From Endomychus coccineus (lineage: Eukaryota > Arthropoda > Insecta > Coleoptera > Endomychidae), in the NCBI GenBank assembly GCA_958510875.1, contig OY294068.1:31352297-31416296 (forward strand): a stretch of DNA of 64,000 nucleotides, given 5' to 3'. The stretch's first letter is position 1; every line of letters begins with the position of its first letter. Below the pieces are notes generated by a model. That model saw only the letters and a list, made by a program, of their open reading frames with translations, did not search any database and was not told the DNA's origin. The position numbers and the translations under genes are program-made. Positions 36,101-48,100 of this stretch are shown here, piece by piece.

Positions 36101-39100
36101 ATATAACGGGTTTTGCACGCAAATCTAAATACTCTCAAAAATTAATTTATTCTTCGCTTAATTACAAACAGTTTAATGGCTTTAAGGCTTTCAATCAATC
36201 AATCAAAACGAAGGCGGACAAGTCCGGAACACTCAGACCTCTTGATTGGGTCCATTGTGCGCCCCTTGAAGAATTACTCCAGCAGGCCTACGGCAGTGCG
36301 GAACGCTAAGATTTTGCATGGACTGATATCTCTTATGGCTTCAAGCGGCATATGTGTTTTGCCGAGGTGTTGTAACCGAAAAGAATGCTGAACATTCTGC
36401 TAGGATGTGAAAGGCAGTTTCGTCCCCTTCTCAACATCTACTACAGGATGAGTCTTCAACAATGCCCATTGTGTGTAGATGTTTATTCAGATGACAGTGT
36501 CCTTTAAGGAGTCCTCTCACCACTTTTAGGCCTCTCCTGCTCATAGAGAGTAGGGTTTTAGAGCTAGGGACACCACGCCAGACCAAGCAGAGCCACTGTC
36601 TATCCAGTTGCTCCTTGAAGGCGTGGAGCCTGGTGGTCTATGGGATTGCGATCATTGCATCGGGGCCAGGGGCGCTCAAGGAACCCCGTTTGGCCAATTA
36701 ATCGGCCTTTTCGTTTCCCTTCACGCTAGAGTGAGCTGGTACCCACACTAGCTGGAGTTTGTCACTTCTGGATAATTCACCCAGAGTTTCCCTGCACTCC
36801 AAGACAAACCTAGAAGTCACTCTGTGAGCGCGAAGTGCGCCCAGGGCCGCTCGGCTGTCATTGCAGAGGTAAATCCGCCTACCTCGGTAGTTTAATCTAA
36901 GGTTTTCCAGGGCACAGGTCCGTATTGCACAGACCTCAGCCTGGAAAACGTCTGCGTGGGCACCTAGGGGAACTGAAATCTCCCTTCTGGGTGTACACGA
37001 GTAGACTTCGGCTCTGTTAAACTCGCCAGCCTTAGATCGAGTCCCACTGGGGAAAGCGGCCCAGAGTCCTTGTTTTCCCAGTCCATCCTCTGTGTTATGA
37101 GGACGTCTGGTATTTCAACCTGACAGCAGGCGCTATCGCATCCTGCGTCATTCGAAGGATCGGGCAGTTTTCGGCTGCCCAAATCCAAATTTTGCCATGA
37201 CCGCGAGGCACATATCGACCCACTGACACAGATCAGCCAGCCGATACGCCGCATCCTTGGCCATTGTTTTGATATGGAGCTGTAGTGGGACGATCCCCAC
37301 CAGAACCTCTAGAACTCTGGTGGGGGCGAACCTCATAGCCCCCGTTATCCCTACGCAAGGAAGTCGTTGGGCCTTGTCCAGCGCTAGACGGAACAGACGT
37401 TTCTATTGCCGGCCACCACACAACGGCTGCGTAGGTTATGATTGGGCGGATCATGGGCGTGTAGATCCAGTGCAGAACCTGTGGCCGTAGACCCCATGTG
37501 TTCACTAAGGCTCTCGTGCATGCCCATAAGGATGCAACGACCTTCTTCACCCGGGTTTCCAGGTGCATTTTTCAGCTGTTTATCATCGAGGACCCCAAGG
37601 TACTTCACTGAGCCCATAAAAGGCTTCACAAAGTATATTAAAAAACAAAAACTCCAAAAAATCAATTTACTTCTATATAAGGATATGACTTTGATAAGCT
37701 TTTTAAGCGGGATGTAACTGATTTTGCTCATAAATGTAGACGGCATAAAACACGTTTTACTCTATTTTGATAAAATGTGGATCTAATCATAAATACTGCA
37801 TGATGATATCACTCACATTCTGTAACAACTTCGAAACGGACCGCTTTGTATCGGTTTTAATGGCCCAACTAGTTCAAGTTGAAGTAATTAATCTCAGGGC
37901 TCGTAGTGAAACGTGCCCTGTGATTCTAGACTGGTGAATTGCCTGAGCGCCAACTGCTTAATAATAACTACAAAAATAAGTGAATTCACAGTCAAGAATA
38001 CAGGCACTACGAGATGGTTTCATAGTTGATGGAAATTCAGAAAAATAATACAAGTTCAACTTAACAATTTGGTTTATTCCAATCGGAATTTGGTAATAAA
38101 TTAAAGAAGGTGCAATTTTGGTATTACATAAAATAAAACTGAATTTTGAATATTCACAAAAAATGAAATTGAATACTTGGTACAATTTAAATACACAAAA
38201 TAAATGAACATCAATTTTAGTTAAGAGATTGAAATCAATATTAAAATAAAAAATATTATCGAATCTGAGAATTAACGTGAACCTCGAAATGGGTTCTATA
38301 AAGTTAGTGGAATACAACTTCAGTTAAATAATACAAATCAGAGAAATGAGAATATGGTCATTCAAACAAGAAAATGTTACCCTCCTTGGAACTTGATGGA
38401 ACTGGAAGTCGGTCCTGTCAGGAAATTCGCTAAACCGTCTCGGAAAGAAGGAATGAGGCACCTCAGACGTTCAAACCCTGTAATTTCAAAGAACGAACAG
38501 TACCTGACCAAAGTTCAAAGGGACAAGTAACACAGTCATTCGGAATAACCATGTGATTCCACAACTGATTATGTTATCTCCCCAAATTGTAAAAACACTA
38601 TTAAAACATTGATATCTTGAAGAGATATCAATTTAAACAACAATCAAAGTTAATCTGAAAGAATCAAATTATTACAATTGAAACTTAAATTGGCAAAACA
38701 TTAAAATGTGACTGAAAGAATAATAATCAAAATGTGACTGAAAGAATAATAATCAAAATGTGGAATTTGTCAGTTAGCACAAATCTGAATACTTGAATTG
38801 AATTGCATATAAGAATTGATGTTGTAATTTATACTACAACCCACACGAGCGCAGCAGACCTCATAATTATGTATCCAATAAGCAGTGATTGAATACTTAC
38901 TTTATGATAATCCCAAACAATATTTACAGCACGTTTAAGTCAAAAGACAGCTCTGTATACGCTTGTAACAGATTTGCAAAATGGCGATTCAAAAATAAAT
39001 CACTCAAACTACCATGTGCTATTGTGGGATTAAACACAAAGGGAACAAAGAAATATTATCTCTATAATCTGCCTACATCCCGCTAGATTGTCTACATACA

Positions 39101-42100
39101 AAAATTACAACAGTTAATGCAGTGATGGAAATGATTATCTCTGAATTATGCTAAAAAAAATTGATTGGGTGGAACCCTAGATAAGTCGAGCAACACGTCC
39201 ACTGAAATATAATCACATTCAGACACCGAACATCCAGTAGTCCAATTATAAAACCAAATCAAATTATTTAGTGCCTGATGTGAATTATAATTCAATAGCA
39301 AAAATTAAGAAAATGGATGCAAAACCAAAGATTGATAGAATCTCGACTTACCTAGTTTGAGGTTCACACGACAATGAACGCTTCAGACTTCCGTTCTCAT
39401 ATCTACCCCTCTTCGCGATACTCGCGCTACCGGACCTGCGGCAACTAATTTCAATAATCGATGTTATTGAACGCACAGGTGTCTCTGAGATAACATCGGA
39501 CAAGTTTCCTAACCGAAAAGAAATCTTAAACTGTTAATTACAGTGTTCTTTAAATCACGTAACGGCGAACCCGTTACAACCTCTCGAATATTAATAGTCT
39601 CTATCAACTTGTTCTGAAAATATACGGAGGGAGACCATGTTTCTTTCCTGTTATTAACTATTGAACGCATAGATAATCTGAACAGCAGATTATATTCAAA
39701 AATATTTTGTAGATTTCTATTGGAGCAATGTGATGTTATGCTAAAATTACTTCAACCGTCTCAAGAACCAGTGCAAGAGATTGATTATCTCTTGGTAATA
39801 AAAATGTTGAAGTAAGTTTTTGCACTTTCTAATCTTTGACAACTCCTTATCAGTTTATAACTTCTCCCTAGATCTCTTGCAATAGCGGCAAAAATGTTAT
39901 CTCAAGAATGTTTATTGCATTATGGGACTTCGTTGGCCGACAGGATATTATCTCAGGCGGATTTGCTGGGTTTGTTTGCTGAAAGAGGATGTTTGAGTCT
40001 GTTACCGATTACTTCTTCGAATATCCAGGGACCTTACATTGATGCATCGACTTTAAGACGATTAAGGGATAAGTTGTTGGAACGAGAACAATGGAAGTTA
40101 GCGCTGGAAGTTTCTACAAAAGCAGGATTGGATAGCACAGGTGAGTGTGTAGAAACTTAAATTGATTCCGCTTAATCCACCATTCTTATGATTCTGCGAT
40201 TTGGCCATCAGCAAGCACCATCTTCCGATTTTTTTAAAGCGCGCGACAGTCTTCGGATTACTGGGCACAGTCGCCATAAGAACGTCGTCGTGTTACAACC
40301 ATAGAGATGAAGATATATAGTTCTTAAGTCCCATAAGCGCAATGCTTTACAAAAAGACCCACTAAAAAATTTGAAGCCTTTCTCTTTCTAATTCTTGGGC
40401 CTTTTTCTCGCACGCTCCGTCTACTCTTTTTAGCGCGTTCATTTCTATGAACGTAAGTGGGCGGGGCATATCGGGACCGAGTAGAAAGAGATAGCCTGCC
40501 TTCAAATTTCTTAGACGGAGTCAAAAATATAGCACCTTCAAGAACTCTATTCTTCATCTCTATGGTTATAACCCTGTTAGGATGGTGAGTTATGCAAGAA
40601 TATTATATGCCAAGAAACATAAAATTGCTCGAATTTATTGCATAAATTCAAATACACAAAAAATATGTACTGAATATCGAAGACATGTACATGGTTAATC
40701 ATTTGAATTGAATATTATTATCAAGCTATGTATATAAGTAGTATATAACAAAATCAGAATGATCTGGAACTTTGTGAATTATAGTTTATATTTTAACATA
40801 GAATGTGTTCCGCGACACTGATGCGTTAAGCGGAGACCGTATCAGCTCTGATTGGTCGAAACGCCTTCACCATTAATAGGCTCATCCGACATTTGTTATA
40901 CGTATCATACCGCGCAGAAACAGTCGAGCGTAGGAAAGTGTAACTGTGCTAGACATGATATTTAGCTAGTGCGACAAGGAAGAGGTAATAATCGCGTACC
41001 AGGATATATTGTAGTGTTAGTATTGAAACATGATTTCAACAAACTGAGTTGTTAAAAGAACGTTTACTGCTCGACAAATATTAAGGTATAAACTCGACTC
41101 ACATTGTTCTGCTAGGCGATCTCCAATGTCCCGAACTATACGTGACTGTGCACATCTAAGACAGTCTACAGAAAAGCATATTCTGTTATTTTTATATAAC
41201 AATTGTCACTTTTTACCATTTCTTTCTATTACATGCTTCTTTTGTAAATTTTCACATAATGTATTACTTCTTTTGAAATTTATAAGTTGTAAAGTCACAT
41301 CGACGGGGGTTACAATATTATATGACAGTTTGGGAAGGAGAGGAGGTGTGAATAAATTTATTTACAACTATTATGAGAATGGATTTTAAAATAATTAGAA
41401 ACATATTTTTAAAATGATTTCAGCTCAAAAATATGTATAAATTCCTGTCATTTTCAATTAAAATAAAGTTCTAACAATGTAGATTTGTTGGAAAAAAATA
41501 ATCACCCTTATCCGCTAGAAATACTGAGTACAGAGCACTTGTCGGCTATCAACTAGCCATCAAAGTAAATTGAATTGGTAGCCGATAGGCCCTCAGTACT
41601 TTAAGTACTAGAATTTTTAGTGGATAAGTGGATATCCACCGTGAATGACCCTGTATATTATCCACATTTATCTTCCAACAAATTACTGAAGAATTTATTA
41701 TGGAAAAAATGCAATATGTACTAAACCAAGTCGGTGAGTAATATACCTAATTTGAATATTTGGACAGGACCAGGGACGCAATTCCAGGTCATGTTAGGGG
41801 TGGAATTTTCCTAGATACGCCACTACATCTAAGATCTTTTCTATTTCCAGGAGTTTTTGCCGCTTGGGGGAAAAGTTGCTTGAAAGCTGGCAGTTTACCA
41901 TTAGCAAGAGAAAAATTCATGCGTTGTTTGGGCAAAAATGCTCATTATGAAAGTATACCAGAAAACATGTCGCCTGGGATCGCCGAAGACAGTTTTGATA
42001 CTTCAAACCGTAACCGTTATGGATCAAAGATGTCGAACATAAGTGGGACATCGGAAAATAGACCAATTAAAAATCCACCGTTGTTGGATGAAATCATTCA

Positions 42101-45100
42101 TATTCTAGAATCGAAGACAACGATCATAGACAAAAACATTATAGCTGAATCACAGATCAATAAAATGTCCGGATCTGTGTTAAGTTTGAATCAAAGTATT
42201 GGAACTATAGGACAAACCGACAGCGCTATAAGTATATTGAACAAACTGAAAAATTTGACTTTGATAGCCTCTGGGACTTATTATTTCGGTTCAGATCAAA
42301 GTAATGTAGCCAGCAATCGTCCTATTATAGATCCAACTTTTTACGAGGAATGCATCTACTATTTAGGAAGGTATGGAACACATTTAAGTTTACTGGAATT
42401 CTACATTCAGAATGGTGAAGTAGAAAAAGCCTTAAACTATATTGTGGATAATAATATGGCCACTGATGTTTTCATTGAAATATACATGCGCTGCTTGAAA
42501 GATGGAGTGGTCAATATTCTGCAAGAAAATATGTCAAAAATTGATTCTACACTAGATTTATGGAAGGTAAGTTTCAATTTCAGTAATACACATTTGTTCC
42601 ATTTAGAAGCCGGTAGATATTTTATATTTGGAGGGGTTGAAAAGTAGTAAAATAAATATAGTTACTCTTAACTGGAAGGTCGGTCAGTACGCTGCGCATG
42701 CCTGAGACGGAGTAAGAGGATATGCCGAAAGGATCGACTTAAGCCTTTCGCATAAGCGTCTAGTTCCGTTGTCTAATCACCAAAGAGCGCGCGCCGCATC
42801 ATGTCTACAACAATGTACCGTATGAACCGATTTGGAGATATTTCCTTTTCAATAAATGTTTCAAACAAGATTACATGTTTGTTCTAAGCTGGTCAACATT
42901 TCAAACTGCGATGTGAGTATCGAATCGCTGTAATAATCGATTTATTCCGAATAAATATGCTTTGTTTCAATTATTCATAATTGAATGATTATACTCATCA
43001 ATCGACAGCAGCACCACAGATTAAATTTCGTATGGAACTTAGACATAGCGCCGATGGTTGAAGCCCCAACACTGGGTACGTTATGTGTTGTATGATTTTA
43101 ATGTTCACTACATGGTACTTTCAAATACTAACTTAGACTCACTAAGAACTAACTGCTCTAGCTGAACTTATTGAACTTCACCTCTAACGATCATCTAATG
43201 TATTTAAATAAATATCTATTCTCAAGAGAGAAGCCTTGCTCCTCTAATACTAGTCCATGCTATAGTTCGGCGAAGGTTGACCTACGTGCCGGCATTGACA
43301 CTCATGTCATGCACTCACAGTCGGAACTTTGACGACTCATCATTTGTTATGCTATATAATACAAATAACAAATATGTTGTATGTTTATATTCAATAAACA
43401 TTATTCTAACATGAGAAAATAGAATGTTGTGAGTTATCTAATTTAGGATGAATCTCTTTGGGATATCACAATATGTTACTGTGAAAGGCTGAAACTGGTA
43501 AATGTCAACATTCCCCGGTGAAATTCGTAAAGCTAAACTGCGAAAAATTTGACAAACTACCTGGCGATAACATTGTCGATTGAATCTATAGCATAGGTTC
43601 GAAACACCAAGTAGCAATGTTATAATAGCAGTTTAGTTTAAAATTCCGAAATTTTCAAACATTTTAAATATAAAATTCATAATAAGCGCCCCAAAAAACC
43701 CATACGAAGACACATCGCAAGGTCATTTCAATGGCGTTACAATGTTTATTTTGACATTTTCTTTGATTTTTCCGAAATTTTCAAACAATATATTCTCTGG
43801 CGTTACTTATAATTTTGACATTTTAAAATGAACCTTGAAAAAGTAAACGAAACTCAACACAAAACTGCAACATTGAAAAGGAAAGATAATTCATGATAAA
43901 ATTTTCCGCGTTTTTCCGGAAAATGTTTTTTTTTACATTTTAAATATAAAAACCCTGATCAGCGACCCAAAAAACCCCCATAGCGACCTATTCACACGAT
44001 CATCCCAACAAGATCGAAAAATTTTCTTTCCAATTTTTCCAGTTTTACGGGAATTTTCATGGTTTTTCATTATTCGTGATCGTTATACGTGACTGGTATC
44101 CTTGATGACGTAGAAAACGCAAATCGCGTGGAAAATTAGTCAATTTCCGCAAAAATTACCAACTTTTCCCGGCCGTGGTATGAATTTTCCAGGAAAATGC
44201 CACCGGATTCATGATCAGCGACCCAAAAAAACCTAGACCCCATTTTCGAGGCTTTTTCAGAAATTAAATATTAGTCTAAAAATGAGGGTGATAATTTGGA
44301 GTATTTTATAGTATAGGGGGATCGGAGGGGTTTGGCAGGTTGGTAGAGAGCCACGAATGACTTTAACGGTTCATAGAATATGATGCAATACAAATTTTTT
44401 GGATTCGACCGTTTGTACTAAACTTAGCTAGTTTTCCAGCTCACGGAATGGTCTAATTGTACATTGTAGAGGGCGATCCGGTACTTGTACAAATCGCCAC
44501 TATTTATCTTTACAATCGGCGGAAACGCGCTAGCTCTTTGACGGGTAGCCGCACCAGCAGATGCGACCGGCAGGGAACGTCATGTTGTTATATTTCTCTC
44601 TACAATCGGCCCGATAGTTAGCAGACCGAACGAAGTTTGAAACAGAGCTAATAGCGTCGAGTATTTCAACGGACCGCTCTGTTCAAAAACTCGAAAACGG
44701 CTCAACGTACGACTTTGTATTTTTATGCCAGTAAATTTCGAGCATCATATCTAGTTTGTGTCAATATAATACTTCGTGCCGTATAACCCGATTCAAGAGA
44801 AGACTTTGTTCGCTACGCTCACTCCGTCAAAATTTTTTTTTCAGTTTTGAGCTGTTTCATATTGACATTATTGTCCAGTTTTTATTAAGCACATGCCTTC
44901 TGGATGTTGGGTCTTGGGAAATGAATTTAATCTACATCATCACTTGAGAATATATGAAATCTACCTTTTTTGTTTGACCCTTATTTTTTTCAGGATTATT
45001 TGCGGCAGATATGTCGTCATTTAGAGAAGCAAGGGTTACTAAATTCCCTTTATCTGCTTCAGCAATTCATGGGCGATTATATAAGGGCAGCTATGACTTG

Positions 45101-48100
45101 TATTAGATTCTATGAAGAGAATGTTACGAATTTTTCTGATCTCTCTAGAAAAGTTCATTTTCTTCATAAGGCTGAAGAACATTTGAAACAAGTTTATGAA
45201 CAAGATCAGTGGGTGGAAGTGGCTTCAGGTGAATATGTCTTGGTTTTCTAATACTATACAGTAGCCAGTTGTGATTTTTTCTAATCTGAAAAAAAAAATG
45301 GATTGTTAATAAATTAATCAATTACAAAGATAAAATCACTAAGATTTTGCATTGCTTTTCGTAGTGGGACTTCTATTCTAGATAGCTTGAGATATTTTAG
45401 TCTTTTTACCTCGTTGTAGGGCGGTTATGACTACTTTTAACTGAGATAGTTCAGTAACGTTGCAAACTTTGTCGTTCCACTGATAACTAAGAAAAAGCAA
45501 AACAGCTATCTGGAACTATACGTTTGTTACGTTACTGATCGATCTTGGGCTAAAAAGACCTAGTCATTGACATCTGGGAAAGCCAACATGAGATAAATTA
45601 GTATATTCACATATTCATGTTTCTAATTCTCTTACATCCTTGAAAAATCTAACTATTTCAGTTCGTAAAATGAGCACTGGGTCAAGAGATAGTTTCGAAG
45701 AGAAATCCATAACAAATCCTTCCCTGGTGATGAAAATTGACTATAAAAACATAGGAAAGCACGTCACAACCATCTGGAGGCAAAACGAAGCTGCTAATTT
45801 TTTAGCCGATTGCGAATCTGCAGGGTTGAAACCAATGGATATTCTTGGTTCTATCTTACCTCTAGATGGTATGTGTATCAAAAAACAAAAACTTTAATGT
45901 AATGGATTTTTGTTACAGATTTTGATAGTAAACCTGATTCATTGAGAGTACCAACCTTGTTCGGATCTAATGTGGATAAAATTCGCGTTGCAGTTCTAAG
46001 CATCGTCACATGTTCCGATATAGAATATGGCTTCAAAATATCATCAAGGTAACGTTTCCTGTAATTCCAAACTCAATTCACCCATTCAGAAAGTTCCATA
46101 ATTTACCTTGCCAAATGCAAGATATGATAAGAAAATGGAAATATGCAATTCGTGTCTTCCACTGATATTCGTTAGATTATTAAATATTTGATGTATGAAG
46201 CCGTTACTTTGTGATGGTTTACTAACGTACTGAGAATAAGAATTTGTCTTCCTTTTTCTAACAATTTATTGGAATAATAAGAATTGTGTCAATTTAGAAC
46301 ACCAAAACAACGGGACTATCCGAATGAATTACGAACAGAATTAAACGAATGTTGTAACGTTATATATGTTACTATGTCTAATTGCTTGAATAATCTTAAT
46401 AACGGCTTCCGCTCGGAATTATAGATAATTAAACTTGGAAAGAGATGGTTACCGACATCTATGTTTTAACAGCGGATCGATTATTTAATTCGCGCGAAAA
46501 TTTCAAGAGAGGTCTCGAAAGGGAAAAAGGATTTAACAATTAAATACAAAAATAACGTACCTGTCATTGTGTCTACTCAAGAGATAAAAACAAGTCCTAA
46601 AAAACTTAACCCCTATAGTAACTGCTACACTAACAACCGTCTGATTGATGATGTCATACTCACGAGTTCTTTACCATATTAAAGTTAGCCGAACGTGCAT
46701 TTTTAATATAAAAGGATCAACAAACAATTGCGCCAAATAAATATGATTTTTCTAAACTTTTCTAACCGATTTTCATAGTTTTCTAACCTCCTGATTTTCC
46801 ACAATTTCCATATGAAAATCGGGTTCTAGTAACTTTTTTGAAGTGCCTATTATCGCTTTTAAATAACAAATTTTCGGTTAGAAAAGTGTTGACTTTATAA
46901 ATCTTAGCCCCTGGACTTTTCTAACCCCTTCAAAAAGTTTTCTAACCTTTTGCTTGGAAAATTTGATTTATTTTCATGGCGCTGAACGCGCTTGCGTCAA
47001 TTTTGAAAGCTAGGGAATACCGACAGTGCGATACTCTCTGAAGGTAAATGTAATGAATTTTATTATAAATATAGCATATAATGAACCCCTTTTTGTATCA
47101 CATAGTCAAGTTTAAAGTTTTTAATGTCTGTGATAATGTTACAATACATCAGAGAATTCTGTGATGGATGTCGAAAGATGAAGTATCATTATAAAACAAT
47201 AAGAAGTTCTTAGCTCCAAAATAGCTGACGATTCTTTCACACCTTGAGCCTTATTTATTCAACCAACATTTCATATGTTACATAAAATAAGTCAATTTAT
47301 TAGTTGGGCAAGTATTTGCTTTCTGGGTACACATATCTAACAAATTATAAGGACCAATATTCACAGTTATATCTCATATCTATAATAAATTTTGAGCAAA
47401 ACGGCCACAGAAATAATTTTTGTAAGAAAACACTTTTTAGTCGAATGCGTTTTTAATTGAAAAAAAAATAATAGCTGATGTATAATCAAAATTTTCTAAG
47501 AAGAATCGTAAAAGAAACAAAATGTATACACAAGTATTTGTGGTACAAAATTGGTGCATGATTAATCCCGCATAATACTCTATTTTCATTTCCAATGCCG
47601 ATTCCTTATCCGTTACCCTTAATTATCGTTCCATCCTTGAATTTCCCATTTCTATTCCAATAAAATTTGATTTCCTTTGAAGAAAGGGGCTGGCACGGAT
47701 CGCCATGTACATAATTGTTTATAGCGATTCTGGCGGGATCGCCATGTGGTGTTCAAGTTCTTAGAATAGTTTGGCAGAGATCGCCAATGTGGTGTTCAGG
47801 TCCTTAGGGTCTGTAGCTATGGGTAGTATAGGAATAACTCGGCGAATGGTTATGGTTTATTGTAACACTTATACATGTGATAACTACGTTAATTTACGAT
47901 TGTAAATAGTGCAGTTATCTACATGTATAAGTGTTACAATAAACCATAACCAATCACCCAGTTATTCTTATACCACCCATAACTGCGGATCCTAAGGACC
48001 TGAACACCACATAACATAATATATAGCACATTAGAAAGTCTTGCCCCATTGGTTCACGACCAATCCTATATTTAGCAGAAGTTTCATGAATCTTATCGAG

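Noticed and set aside
37442..37717. Plus-strand 91-codon ORF
   Set aside because: Shadow of the minus-strand LINE reverse transcriptase.
43060..43480. Possible solo LTR (TATATAA, AATAAA)
   Set aside because: No TG...CA ends, no target duplication and no second copy in the window.
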